Shown one piece after another: positions 14,284 to 24,070 of a stretch of 64,000 bases of DNA (its first letter is position 1; the number at the start of each line of letters is the position of its first letter). The notes under the pieces are model-generated. The model was not told where the DNA came from, ran no database searches, and was given only the letters and a program-made list of their open reading frames with translations. Location: contig NC_087071.1 in assembly GCF_963678635.1 (NCBI RefSeq), positions 33,468,141 through 33,532,140 of the forward strand. Direction: 5' to 3'. This stretch comes from Symsagittifera roscoffensis (taxonomy: Eukaryota; Xenacoelomorpha; Acoela; Convolutidae). The translations under genes and the position numbers were made by a program.

Positions 14284-16065
14284 TCTCACAAATCTTAGAG
14301 CCGCATCTCAGCTCTTGTCAACAGTTTAGCTCTCGGAAATCTTAGACACTCGTATTACTTCTTACTATTATCTTACCTGCAACAAACATTTATGTCCCAA
14401 CTTAGTTTTTTCTAAGAAATAAACTCTCACAAGTCTAAGAGCCCATCTTAGCTTTTTCTAAGATTCTACCTCTGACAAGTTTTAGAGCCCATCTTAGCAA
14501 TTGCTATGATCTTACCTCTCCCAAGTCTTAGAGTCCCATCTTATTTCTTTCTAAGTTCTTACATCTCGCAATTCATAGACCCCGCCTAAGCACTTGCTAA
14601 GATCTTACCTCTTCCAAGCCTTAGAGCCCCATCTTGTCTCTTTCTAATTTCTTACATCTCCCAATTCATAGATACCGCCTTAGCTCTTGCCAAGGTCTTA
14701 CTACCTCTCACAAATCTTTGAGCCGCATCTCAGCTCTTGTCAACAGTTTAGCTCTCGCAAGTCTTAGACACTCGTAATACCTCCTGCTAAGATCTTACTT
14801 GCAACAAACCTAAATTCCCAACTTAGTTTTTTCTAAGAAATAAACTCTCACAAGTCTAAGAGCCCATCTTAGCTTTTTCTAAGATCTTACCTCTCACAAG
14901 TCTTAGAGCCCATCTTAGCAATTGCTAAGATTTTACCTCTCCCAAGTCTTAGAGCCCCATCTTATCTCTTTCTAAGTTCTTACATCTCGCAATTCATAGA
15001 TCCCGCCTTAGCTCTTGCCAAGGTCTTAGCTCTCACAAATCTTAGAGCCGCATCTCAGCTCTTGTCAACAGTTTAGCTCTCGCAAGTCTTAGACACTCGT
15101 ATTACCTCTTGCTAAGATCTCACCTGCAACAAACATTAATTCCCCAACTTAGTTTCTAAGAACCAACCTCTGAAACTTTTTATGGTCCCATTCTAGCTCT
15201 TGGTAAGCTTTTACCTCGCACAAGTCTTAGAGCCTCATCTTATCTCTTACTAAGTTCTTACATCTCACAATTCATAGATCACCGCCTTAGCACTTGCTAA
15301 GATCTTACCTCTCCCAAGTCTTAGAGCCCCATCTTATCTTTTTCGAAGTTCTTACATCTCGCAACTCATAGATCCCCGTCTTAGCTCTTGCTAAGGTCTT
15401 ACCTCACACAAATCTTAGAGCCGCATCTCAGCTCTTCTCAACAGTTTAGCTCTGGCAAGTCTTAGACACTCTTATTACTTTTTGCTAAGATCTTACCTGC
15501 AACAAACATTAATTCCCCAATTCAGTTTCTAAGAACCAACCTCTCACACTTCTTATGGCCCCATTTTAGCTCTTGGTAAGCTTTTACCTCGCACAAGTCT
15601 TAGAGCCTCATCTAAACTCTTCTATGATATTACCTCTCACAAGTCTTAGAGCTCCATCATATCTCTTTCTAAGTTCTTACATCTCGCAATTCATAGATCC
15701 ACGCCTTAGCTTTTGCTAAGGTCTTAAATCTCACAAATCTTAGAGCCGCATCTCAGCTCTTGTCAACAGTTTAGCTCTCGGAAATCTTAGACACTCGTAT
15801 TACTTCTTACTATTATCTTACCTGCAACAAACATTTATGTCCCAACTTAGTTTTTTCTAAGAAATAAACTCTCACAAGTCTAAGAGCCCATCTTAGCTTT
15901 TTCTAAGATTCTACCTCTGACAAGTTTTAGAGCCCATCTTAGCAATTGCTATGATCTTACCTCTCCCAAGTCTTAGAGTCCCATCTTATTTCTTTCTAAG
16001 CTCTTACATCTCGCAATTCATAGACCCCGCCTAAGCACTTGCTAAGATCTTACCTCTTCCAAGCC
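14284..16065. repeat. Dispersed duplication of a satellite block (about 340 bp, offset 1,445 bp)
   Basis: The block from 14,284 to about 14,620 reappears at 15,729 to about 16,065 almost unchanged. It shares private variants such as TCTCGGAAATCTTAGACAC and TTACTTCTTACTATTATC. Related but less similar copies lie between them, so amplification was local and repeated. Confidence 0.85.
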
Positions 16066-16250
16066 TTAGAGCCGCATCACAGCTCTTGTTATCATTTAAG
16101 CTCTCGCAAAACTTAGACACTCGTATTACGTCTTGCTAAAATCTTACCTGCAACAAACATTAATTCCCCAATTTAGTTTCTAAGAACCAAACTCTCACAC
16201 TTCTTATGGCCCCATTTTAGCTCTTGGTAAGCTTTTACCTCGCACAAGTC

Positions 16251-16760
16251 AGTAGTAGATGTTGGAGCTGATCAGGGGGGGGGGACCCTGAAGACCCACA
16301 TGTATTAAGATAGGGAATAGAGCATCCGGTCTTCAAGCTATGTATTAAGATTGGGTATAGAGTCTACAATGTATTAAGATAGGGAATACCGATGGTAAGG
16401 TTTTATGGTTTGTGTGATGGTAAGATAATGGTAAGAAATTGAAAATTTTTTGGTTTTTGTTTATTTTTTTCGCAAAGTTTTTGGCGCGCGTTATCTAATT
16501 GGGAACAGTTAATTGTTAATTAAGTGTAGATTGTAGAATAAAGGTTATATATTTAGTTTTTTGGTGCATGGTAAGTCAATGGTAAGATTTACTGTGCAAA
16601 AACTTGGAATTTTTATCAAAAAAATTTTTTCGAAAAAATTCAAAACACGATAAGATTTTGTTTAATTTGATCTAACTTTTACTTTCTACCTATCTGAATC
16701 TATTCTGAACCCACAGAGACATCGAAAAAAAAATCGAACTTTTTGAGAGAAAAAAATTAA
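16251..16760. mobile_element. Polinton/Maverick-type terminus, copy 1
   Basis: The satellite stops and a sequence starting AGTAGTAGATGTTGGAG begins. It contains three direct repeats of TGTATTAAGAT (16,301, 16,341 and 16,370) and several ATGGTAAG words. Almost the same sequence starts at 62,573. It lies about 150 bp beyond the 3' end of a Polinton-type DNA polymerase B gene, and Polinton termini classically begin with AG, so I infer it is an element end. The second, inverted terminus is not in the window. The element interrupts the satellite. Confidence 0.7.
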
Positions 16761-16841
16761 ATTACAAAGAAAGTATATAAATCTTACTGCCATAAAGTAT
16801 ATATAAAGTATATAAAGTAAACTTACTGCCATAATTTACAT

Positions 16842-16847
16842 TTTATT
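16842..16847 (-). promoter_or_regulatory. Polyadenylation signal (AATAAA) for the polymerase remnant
   Basis: AATAAA reads on the minus strand about 57 bp past the polymerase stop codon at 16,904-16,906. Its position fits a 3'-end signal of that gene; this is motif evidence only. Confidence 0.4.
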
Positions 16848-16903
16848 TTCATGAAACCATAATAATCTGACATCTTATATAATTTAATACGTCAGAAGAG
16901 TTC

Positions 16904-17858
16904 TTATAAGTCCAATGGTTTTGTATGAATTCCATCATCTTGCACTTGTCTTTTAGGATAAAAATAACTTAGTCCTTTCTTTGTCTGTTCATATGTAGCA
17001 ACCAAATCATTTATAGTTCTGAATCCTCTATTAGTAGATGTTAGGTTGATAACTTCATCGAGTACTCTCCTATACTTTGCTAAAGGTCCATCTCCAGAGT
17101 CTTCTAGAACCCGCTTATTCAATCCTTTGCTGCTAAATTTGAATTTGTCTGACTTGTTGTCATAGCAGCAATATGTCTTACTACATAAACATTTCTGTGC
17201 ACCTAAATTCTTCTTTGAAAAGTCCCGGCTCCCGCTTATCATGTTTTTTATGGATACTTCAACACGTTCGAGGAAGGAAATTAGATTTTGCATCCGCCTT
17301 GAAGGAATTTCTGCAATCACTCTCCCTCAATTTTTCTCAAGCAGCTCTCTTATTTGGTTGGATGCAATCGTACAAATTTTCTTCTGCAAGTGCCAAGTAA
17401 AGTGAGTCTGTATCCATCTCCAACTCTTCAAATTTATTCACATCACAGAACTTGTCAAAGAAGTTGTAGTAGAGTTCCAACATTCTCAGTTTTGCATACT
17501 GAAATATGAAAAAACCAACAATGATGGGTTCTCTGTGCTCAATGGTTGACTTCAATAACTCCACCTAATATAAGTCCTTCTCAACTGTGTTAAGTTTCTT
17601 AAACAGTGGTTCATTGATTGCCTTATGAGTTTTTTCATCGTTGAGATATTTTGTGATTGTATGTCTCGATCTATCCATGATCTGATATCCATAGGAGGAA
17701 TTGCCCAAGAGCTTCATTGTTTCTGCTACAATTCCTGACAAAGGGTTTTCATCTCCTTCTCTTCTTGCATCAACCACCGATTGAACGAAATTATTGAAAC
17801 ACTTCCGAGGAGAATATTGAACAAATCGGTTAATTTTGGTGCACTGTAATCCAAGTTG
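16904..17858 (-). pseudogene. Protein-primed DNA polymerase B, C-terminal half (Polinton type), decayed
   Basis: The translated stretches match the palm, thumb and C-terminal part of Polinton/Maverick family B DNA polymerase, which replicates the element by protein priming. Visible landmarks, in order, are the FVQYSPRKCFNNF region, motif B (KLLGNSSYGYQ), motif C with the catalytic MDTDSLY, a CLCSKTYCCYD cysteine patch, KFSSKGLNKRVLE and a C-terminus ending KPLDL. It is broken by an in-frame TAG at 17,565, two further stops just after 17,339 and at least one frameshift near 17,200. The gene points toward the terminus at 16,251, as expected for a Polinton end. Homology starts only near 17,845; the N-terminal half lies 20 kb away at 38,034-39,060, separated by a retroelement. 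Family assignment is confident; activity is excluded. Confidence 0.9.
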
Positions 17859-17897
17859 CCCATCAGGTGCCCTCACTGTAACCCATCAGGTGCCCTC
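17859..17897. repeat. 23-bp tandem duplication at the retroelement/Polinton junction
   Basis: CCCATCAGGTGCCCTC occurs at 17,859-17,874 and again at 17,882-17,897, separated by ACTGTAA, so the unit is 23 bp. It lies exactly where retroelement coding sequence meets polymerase sequence. It is too long for a normal 4-6 bp gypsy target-site duplication and no LTR end adjoins it. It looks like a repair or slippage scar. Confidence 0.85.
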
Positions 17898-20800
17898 TCG
17901 CGGAGTTTCTCGCTTTCAACATTTCCACATAACCTCCTGCTGGATCTCCCATGTGGACTGATTCTGGCACAGTAACTCGACTGTACTCGACCACGTCGAG
18001 TTGTCCTTCCAGCTTCAACTTGGCTATGTTGGTCCGCGAGGGCCTGTAATCTTCAAGTCCTCCAGATCCACATTGACTGATGATCTCCATCTCTAATTTA
18101 GTGTCTGCCAGGGTTCGTGCTGTTTTCTTTGATCTTACGGCAGTCGTGGTCAGACCATCCAAGAGCATAGGGGGTATCAGATTCTCTTTTTCTCCCCCTG
18201 TCAGCGTTGCACTATCTCCTTGCCCGCTCTCGCCTGAACGACCTGCGCTCGTTAAAGAGGTCACCACTGCGTTGGCTCTCGACTTCACCACTCTCGGGTT
18301 CATGGCTCGACTCCCTGTCTTCCCTTTTAGTCGCTTCAGCCCCTTCCTGGCTCGTCTAACGGGTAATTTCTTTGCAACCTGCTGATCATCGGCACTGTCT
18401 TCTGTTACTGACTCGGTCAGAACATCCGACTCCATGGAGTTCACTATTTTCTCCAGGACCTCACGCATGATGGGTTGGTTCAACCCCACCTTCATTATGG
18501 ACTGCGTCCCATATCGCCTTATCACGTCCCATGATCTTTCCATGAAATTCACTCGGCTCCAGGTTGTCCCTGTCTTGCCTTCTAGCTCACTCTGATATCT
18601 CTCCCATTCCTCTTCCGGCAACGTGCTCAGGAATGATACCCTCATTGATTCCTCGATTTTTCTCCTCCTTGGTGACTCATGGAGCAAACTCTGCGGATCC
18701 CTGCTTTGGCACTCTCTCGCCTGGCTTATTGGGTCTATCGGGGATAAGTCGGCCGACGCCTCCTTTGTAGGGGAAATGAAAGACGATGGCGTCATTAGCA
18801 ATAGACTCCCATCGACTTCCCCATCGTCGTCTTCACTAAACCGGTATTCTAGCAAGTCTCTCTCTAACGCTCCCAGATCCGTCTCACCCGGTTTTCCCGT
18901 CTTTCCCTCGGTATCGTTGTCGTCATGATCCATTAAATCATCATCACCTGCATCAGGTTTCGGCCTGGGTCCTGAAGGTCCTTGTCGTGAGTCTATGCCC
19001 GAGTCCGGCCGAGCCGGTACGGTCATGTCTCCTGCATGATAAAACAACTCATCATTCACCAGGAATTCTACAGACTCCTCGCCATGTGGTGCCAGGTCCT
19101 CTATTGTTATATATGAGCCTCCTCTGCTCTCCTTTGCCACTTCCATCATCACTACTTTCACTTCTCCTGACAACTTCAGTCTTGATAAGTCATCCGTGGG
19201 AGAATACACTTCGTTCCACATTTCGGCCGAGACCTCTGGTCTCCTGGAAGGTAGTGCCTTGATCTTCTTTCTACTCCAAGCATCAGGAAATGAGAAGTCA
19301 AACGTGTGCGCGGCTGCAACATTCCAGCCGATGAAGCGCGGCTTCATCCCTTCACTCCACTTCAACATTCTCTTCTCTGCGTCGCGAGCTGCTCCGATGC
19401 GAGGGGCAATGATGGGAGATGTGACTCCCAATAACATCCTCCTTATCGGTGGATATCGAGGGCATTGGTCCGGCAGCGGCCTGGACCCAGAAAGCCACGC
19501 TTGCTGGTTCTCTTTGGCGTGTGCATAGGCCTCTGGTAAGAATGGCACTCCCATAGCCGCTCCTGTATCCTTCACTACTGGTCTTAAGTTCCAAAGCTTC
19601 GGGTTGAACTGGATGTGAGAAAGTTCCTTACGGCCCATTCGGCACTTGAAGTGGTTGTTGAAATCCATCAACATCCAACCTGGCTCCACTATTCTTCCGA
19701 ACAGCCTATCGTCACTGGCCAGCCCTCTCAACTCACTCTGTTCTACCCAGTTCAGCACGGAACAGTCCACGACTGAGACCAGGTTGACGTACAACACCGA
19801 ATTCCTGTATGCCTTAACTTGTACATCCGGGAACGCAAAAGACATCACCGGTCCATACACCACTGTGACGAATTCCCGCAGTCCATGGACCAGAGCCAAC
19901 GGATCAATCCGCATCATGACAGCCAAGTCCGTCAGTAAGGGCATACCACAATACTGCTTACACTCGCCCGCAGCCAAGTCCGTCAGTAAGGGCATACCAC
20001 AATACTGCTTACACTCGCCCGCATCCGTCGCCACCTTGTCTTCTCCCGTAACGCTTCTGTTCTGTTGTAAGAGGTATTGAAGTAGGAGAGTCCTCCAGTC
20101 TTTCATCTTCTTGAGCGAGGCGGTTTCCAACTGTGCATTGAACTCACGACTGGGTCCCTGTAGTTGTTCAGGGTAACGTAACAGCACAAGCAAATCACCC
20201 AGTCGACCGTAGGTCATGGCAATCAGAGTCAGGAGTCCATCCAATCTCAAATCTGCTAACGCTTGGGTGAAGAGATTCGCCGGCCCCTTCACGAAATTTT
20301 CGTGACCAAATGTCACGTATAAGGCTAATACCAGGCCAATCGATAACTTCCTGATGTCTCTGACAAAACTCGCGATCAAGTTCCGGGATGCCCTAGGATA
20401 GCACGTCGACAGGAAGGATGGCGTCCATCCCACTCCCATTCCTCCCAAGATAGCATCCGATCGTTCATATTGTGCCCTCGTGGCTAGCACGTCAGCTTGG
20501 AACTTGTCCAGTGACATCGTGTTTACGTCCTGCATTAGTTTCAACATCGTGCCCCCAGTTAACTCCCGGGCATCAAATAGGTTCTTCAGGTACACGTGTA
20601 TCTCCTTTATCACTGCCGGCGCGTGCTCGAACGCGTCCTCACCCAAGGTGCACAGCCTTGGTGACAAGTACAACCATATATTGTTGTGCGGCTTCGTGCG
20701 CAAAGCCATTGCCATGAGATCTTCTTCGGCTGCTGTCATGTTCTTCCTGACTTTCATGCCCAGCTCATTCTCGGCATGATCCATCTGTCTGAACCAGAGA

Positions 20801-21297
20801 TCATCAGCCACCTGTTGTACTAACAGATGATCGTCATCCACCCCTGGTCTCAGTTTCAGCAATCTGGCAAAGTTGGACAGCTCCAACCCCAGAACTTCAT
20901 CTAGCACCAACCGAGTTGTGCTACAATCTCTGAGCCCCTGTATGGCATTCGAAATGTCAGCCCAAACGGCGGGAAGCTCAGATCGGGACGGGTAGTAACT
21001 GTCCGGGTCCACTACTCTGTTCGGGGCAGGAATTATCACATTGAACCTCCCCTCTGCTATTGTTGTGACCATTGTATATACAAATTGGAGGGGTTCTGGT
21101 AATGCAGCGTACCCTGGTGACAATACAAAGATCACCTTCACCACATTCATGGTGAAGCGTTGTCTTGCTGCTGCCTCTACCTCAGCCATTGCCGAGAGCA
21201 GTGTCATTATCGCCTCCCCTATAACCTCGTTACTCGGGATCGACCCATCCGTCAGACGTGACAATAAGCCCCTGCTTTGCAGATGATGAGCCTGCAA
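17863..21297 (-). CDS. Retroelement 3' ORF, C-terminal extension (about 1,130 codons), function unknown
   Basis: This frame overlaps the SGNH ORF by 68 bp and lies +1 to it. The natural join is near 21,245: the SGNH frame reads TSDG and this frame resumes DGSIPSNEVIGEA, so the two were probably one protein. The first 150 residues contain hydrophobic strands (VVKVIFVLSPGYA, RFNVIIPAP) that, with the end of the upstream frame, resemble a second SGNH-like alpha/beta fold. The middle is mostly helical and unrecognised. Residues of roughly 750-900 are acidic and serine-rich (DAGDDDLMDHDDND), followed by basic patches (RRRK; RRARKGLKRLKGK) that could be nuclear localisation or nucleic-acid binding signals. 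A 17-residue exact duplication lies at 19,921-20,022. The frame ends in the junction duplication, so its native C-terminus may be lost. The true start is uncertain. Confidence 0.75.
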   Translation of the reverse strand: MQAHHLQSRGLLSRLTDGSIPSNEVIGEAIMTLLSAMAEVEAAARQRFTMNVVKVIFVLSPGYAALPEPLQFVYTMVTTIAEGRFNVIIPAPNRVVDPDSYYPSRSELPAVWADISNAIQGLRDCSTTRLVLDEVLGLELSNFARLLKLRPGVDDDHLLVQQVADDLWFRQMDHAENELGMKVRKNMTAAEEDLMAMALRTKPHNNIWLYLSPRLCTLGEDAFEHAPAVIKEIHVYLKNLFDARELTGGTMLKLMQDVNTMSLDKFQADVLATRAQYERSDAILGGMGVGWTPSFLSTCYPRASRNLIASFVRDIRKLSIGLVLALYVTFGHENFVKGPANLFTQALADLRLDGLLTLIAMTYGRLGDLLVLLRYPEQLQGPSREFNAQLETASLKKMKDWRTLLLQYLLQQNRSVTGEDKVATDAGECKQYCGMPLLTDLAAGECKQYCGMPLLTDLAVMMRIDPLALVHGLREFVTVVYGPVMSFAFPDVQVKAYRNSVLYVNLVSVVDCSVLNWVEQSELRGLASDDRLFGRIVEPGWMLMDFNNHFKCRMGRKELSHIQFNPKLWNLRPVVKDTGAAMGVPFLPEAYAHAKENQQAWLSGSRPLPDQCPRYPPIRRMLLGVTSPIIAPRIGAARDAEKRMLKWSEGMKPRFIGWNVAAAHTFDFSFPDAWSRKKIKALPSRRPEVSAEMWNEVYSPTDDLSRLKLSGEVKVVMMEVAKESRGGSYITIEDLAPHGEESVEFLVNDELFYHAGDMTVPARPDSGIDSRQGPSGPRPKPDAGDDDLMDHDDNDTEGKTGKPGETDLGALERDLLEYRFSEDDDGEVDGSLLLMTPSSFISPTKEASADLSPIDPISQARECQSRDPQSLLHESPRRRKIEESMRVSFLSTLPEEEWERYQSELEGKTGTTWSRVNFMERSWDVIRRYGTQSIMKVGLNQPIMREVLEKIVNSMESDVLTESVTEDSADDQQVAKKLPVRRARKGLKRLKGKTGSRAMNPRVVKSRANAVVTSLTSAGRSGESGQGDSATLTGGEKENLIPPMLLDGLTTTAVRSKKTARTLADTKLEMEIISQCGSGGLEDYRPSRTNIAKLKLEGQLDVVEYSRVTVPESVHMGDPAGGYVEMLKARNSARGHLMGYSEGT
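19921..20022 (-). repeat. Exact 51-bp in-frame tandem duplication inside the 3' ORF
   Basis: The unit starting AGCCAAGTCCGTCAGTAAGG at 19,921 is repeated without change at 19,972. It keeps frame and duplicates 17 residues containing ECKQYCGMPLLTDL. Identity of the copies implies a recent event. Confidence 0.95.
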
Positions 21298-23698
21298 CCA
21301 CTATTACCTGCGGCTCCATACTGACCACCCTTCGCACACTTATCATCATGCCGATTGCTTGTCCCCAGTCCAATTTAGGTGCCGTCAAGAAAATCACGTC
21401 GGGCCAAAAGAGGGAACGGGGCGTGTAGAGATAATCGGAACTGGCCACGATCAGATACTTCGCAGCTTTCATCTCTAAGGGATCGTAAGCAGCGAACAGG
21501 CCATCGCCTATTGGGGCCTTCAGTTTCCCATACCTCTGTTCATCTCCATCTACCATAGTCGTTCGGGGATAATCCCTTGAATACTCGCCAGGCGTCTGAC
21601 CAGGTGGTTTAGCGAACTGCCTGTACATCTTATGATGCTTGTTATTGGGCTTGTTCTCTGTCTGAAACTTGCCCCTTCGAGCAGGTGGCGTCAATTCCCG
21701 GGCTCTCTGTCTGACGTCTGTAAGGGATCGTGTGTTCAAAGGTCCAAAGGTATTGTCCTGAGGCAACCCGTTCAAGTCTGCATGTCGGAGCGTAGTCGTA
21801 GAACTGAACTGCTCCTGTTCTCCTAGCAGCCAATCCACGCCTGGTATCCGATACAATCGCGACACCGTGGGACTTTCTCCGCCAATCATTCTCATCGCGT
21901 CCTCCCGACACGTCAGGGTATTCATGTTCAGCTTCGTGGACATGTCCGTCTTATACTGTCCCCAATGACTAGGGTCTGACCGATTCCAAAGCAGCAGGCT
22001 GCCTGGTTCAACTCCCTCCGCAGGCACGGCGCTCGTAGACGGTCCTGCTGCTGAAGCAGGGCTTGCCGTGGCGGGCGGATCGTTCCTCCTAGACACGGTC
22101 TGGGAGTTATTTCTGTTCTGAACCACTGATCTGCCGAGTCGGCTTTCAAGCGGTTGTGTTCTGGGAGGAGGAGCAGTCCCTAGCCTCTCTCTCACGTTTG
22201 AGCTCGGAGCGGTGGGTGCGGCTACAGCCGTCTCCATCGCCAAGGGTCCAAGGCGGTTGACGAGGGATTCGGGCACGCTTGCCCTTATTCTACTTCCTCC
22301 GGTCGTTGAGCTGGTCCGAGCCAGAGAACTGGTCGCCCTCGATTCCTGCTCCATTTCCCTCAATTGCGTCTGAAATACATCATTCATCCAGTGTCTCCCT
22401 CGTTGGGTGTTGAAATGTATCCCATCTCTGGTAAGCGCAATGTGATCAATCATGCGCAACGTGTTTTCGAGATCCAGAAGTCGCAACTCGCCAGGGTTGC
22501 TTCTCACCAGATTACGGATCATTTCGTTCCACCGTGTCACGTTGCCATTCATGAAATCTGCCACTGTGGTGCCCATCAGCCGGTTTTGTGGTATCGTGCA
22601 CAGCACCACAAACCTGGGCCTGTACTTCTCCTTCAGTTCATTCAGGAGGCATACCAGCAGAGGCTCCCACTTGCACTCGGGAGTCACTGGGGCTCTCGAG
22701 ACGTCGTTAGTTCCTAGCATTATCACCAGCGTATCCAGGTGATCCTCGCTTTGGAATTCCATCATCTTGATGACCTGAGCCACTGAAGCTCCTCCAAAGG
22801 ACAAAGTGGTTGTCTGACCATAGACGAAGATCTCATTCAGATCCCTCACCAAACTGTCTCCTATGATCAGGTGGCGACTCCCTGGGGGAATTACCTGGTC
22901 GCTCGTAGCGGGGTTACAGCTCATGTCATTCAGGCAGGCTCGAGGATGCTCCGCAGCTACTTGCGTGAACTGGTGCCGTGTCATCAGATTCTTCCTAATA
23001 TCTACCACGCGGGACTTTTGATAGGTTCTGCCATGCGCAGTCCCCGAGGGCACTATTGTGTGGGGTGCTCGCTCCGAGCTATTCGATGACTGATCACGAC
23101 GCTGGGAAGGGACGATCCTACCCAATGTCCGTCCAGTGGTCCGGTTGATCTCCTCCATTGTCGCTCTGGCCACTTGGTTGAACGATTCTTGGAACTGAGG
23201 GGCGAGGTAAGTGTCAGAAGGGTCTGGTATCGTGAACCTTTGACTAGAAGCAGACAGTTGTGTCTGCTGAGGAGCCTCGGGCTCTCTCGATGCACGTAAA
23301 TCCAGAACCTCGGGCCCTCTCGATACACACAGCTCCTGGGCTGTTGTCCCGGGGCGTGTGTCGTTGGGTCCCTCCGAGGATCTCATGCTCGCCAGAACTT
23401 CCGGTGACACTTGGCTCACCTTCGCCATATACAGCTCCTTCAGGTGCTTGATTTCATCCTCCTTATAAGCCACCTGAAGATCTTCGTATTTCTTCTTCCA
23501 TTCGTCTCTTTCTCGAGCTATTGCCCTATACTCCTGGAGTTTGGCACACAGCTCGCTCTGATCTTTCTCCTTCTTTTCCAGCGTCTCGATCGTCTCCGAC
23601 GTCTGGATCTCCATCTCACTCACCTTCACTTTCTTCAAAGGAGGAGCAGCTGTAGGAGAGTCGACCGAATGTGACGGGCCTGGCCCATCACGTTGTCT
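21230..23698 (-). CDS. Retroelement 3' ORF: coiled coil plus SGNH/GDSL-hydrolase-like domain
   Basis: In-frame continuation of the 24,070-23,699 segment after a single TAG. Numbering from 23,638, residues of about 10-75 are charged and heptad-like, predicting a coiled coil. Residues 255-430 carry the SGNH blocks: GDS at 260-262 (block I Ser in IIGDSLVRDL), GGAS at 282-285, GTND at 309-312 (block III Asn), and DGIH at 405-408 (block V Asp/His). The catalytic Ser, Asp and His are all present, so an esterase or acyl-hydrolase activity is plausible; the substrate is unknown. A Pro/Ser/Arg-rich linker follows, then hydrophobic strands (PDVIFLTAP, PQVIVVAGSSSAKQG) that look like the start of a second related domain continuing in the +1 frame. 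SGNH domains are known in ORF1 of some CR1-like LINEs; their presence 3' of a gypsy pol is unusual. Fold assignment is confident; function is inference. Confidence 0.85.
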   Translation of the reverse strand, partial: RQRDGPGPSHSVDSPTAAPPLKKVKVSEMEIQTSETIETLEKKEKDQSELCAKLQEYRAIARERDEWKKKYEDLQVAYKEDEIKHLKELYMAKVSQVSPEVLASMRSSEGPNDTRPGTTAQELCVSRGPEVLDLRASREPEAPQQTQLSASSQRFTIPDPSDTYLAPQFQESFNQVARATMEEINRTTGRTLGRIVPSQRRDQSSNSSERAPHTIVPSGTAHGRTYQKSRVVDIRKNLMTRHQFTQVAAEHPRACLNDMSCNPATSDQVIPPGSRHLIIGDSLVRDLNEIFVYGQTTTLSFGGASVAQVIKMMEFQSEDHLDTLVIMLGTNDVSRAPVTPECKWEPLLVCLLNELKEKYRPRFVVLCTIPQNRLMGTTVADFMNGNVTRWNEMIRNLVRSNPGELRLLDLENTLRMIDHIALTRDGIHFNTQRGRHWMNDVFQTQLREMEQESRATSSLARTSSTTGGSRIRASVPESLVNRLGPLAMETAVAAPTAPSSNVRERLGTAPPPRTQPLESRLGRSVVQNRNNSQTVSRRNDPPATASPASAAGPSTSAVPAEGVEPGSLLLWNRSDPSHWGQYKTDMSTKLNMNTLTCREDAMRMIGGESPTVSRLYRIPGVDWLLGEQEQFSSTTTLRHADLNGLPQDNTFGPLNTRSLTDVRQRARELTPPARRGKFQTENKPNNKHHKMYRQFAKPPGQTPGEYSRDYPRTTMVDGDEQRYGKLKAPIGDGLFAAYDPLEMKAAKYLIVASSDYLYTPRSLFWPDVIFLTAPKLDWGQAIGMMISVRRVVSMEPQVIVVAGSSSAKQGLIVTSDGWVDPE

Positions 23699-24070
23699 CT
23701 ACGCTCCGATGAGTGGCTGCGCCGGTTGGACTGGTAAGGGCATTTCACCTAATAGGTGGTCCCTCTGCTCACCTAGTCCTGGCTCACGAGCCAGGTCGTG
23801 GCCAGACATTTCTCCACGCCTCCATCTCATCAGTCGATTTCGGCCTCTCTCGGTGGTCCCGGACTCACCGAAGGCCAACATCAACACGCCTTCCGTAGGG
23901 CGATTCCCTCGACCCTCTCGTCCTAATGCATTGAGGAGCGCGACCACAAACATCGCCAACCCCGGGTCTTCTCGTGTGAAATCACAATCGATCAGCCGCT
24001 GATAGATCTCGTCTAGAGTCGCTCCTAGACTCGCTGAGAGGAATTCCATGAGTTCGTTCGTGTCACCCAT
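23699..24070 (-). CDS. N-terminal segment of the retroelement 3' ORF (123 codons before an in-frame TAG)
   Basis: It starts at an ATG with a good context (purine at -3, G at +4) and encodes MGDTNELMEFLSASLGATL onward, then an Arg-rich half (GREGRGNR, GRNRLMRWRRGE). It ends at TAG (23,699-23,701). The next frame, containing the coiled coil and SGNH domain, is in the same phase and stays open, so this is most likely the true start of the SGNH protein, with the TAG either a point mutation or a suppressible stop. I recognise no domain in this segment. About 470 bp of non-coding, structured spacer separate it from the macro domain upstream. Confidence 0.7.
   Translation of the reverse strand: MGDTNELMEFLSASLGATLDEIYQRLIDCDFTREDPGLAMFVVALLNALGREGRGNRPTEGVLMLAFGESGTTERGRNRLMRWRRGEMSGHDLAREPGLGEQRDHLLGEMPLPVQPAQPLIGA

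Larger units (their letters stand above)
4001..16250. repeat. 47-bp satellite array, variant B (hairpin-bearing)
   Basis: This is the same 46-47 bp periodicity with a diverged consensus built from AGCTCTTGCTAAGATCTTAC, CTCTCACAAGTCTTAG and AGCCCCATCTT. Many monomers contain a perfect 8-bp inverted repeat, ATCTTAGC-TCTT-GCTAAGAT. Divergence grows to the right, where subtypes with GCAACAAACATTA and AGCCGCATCTCAGCTC appear. The array ends abruptly at 16,250, where a Polinton-type terminus begins. No gene is present; the open frames here are satellite read-through. Confidence 0.97.

Noticed and set aside
1-16250. Regular direct repeats that could recall a CRISPR array
   Set aside because: There are no unique spacers of constant length; whole monomers are repeated head to tail, and the context is eukaryotic.
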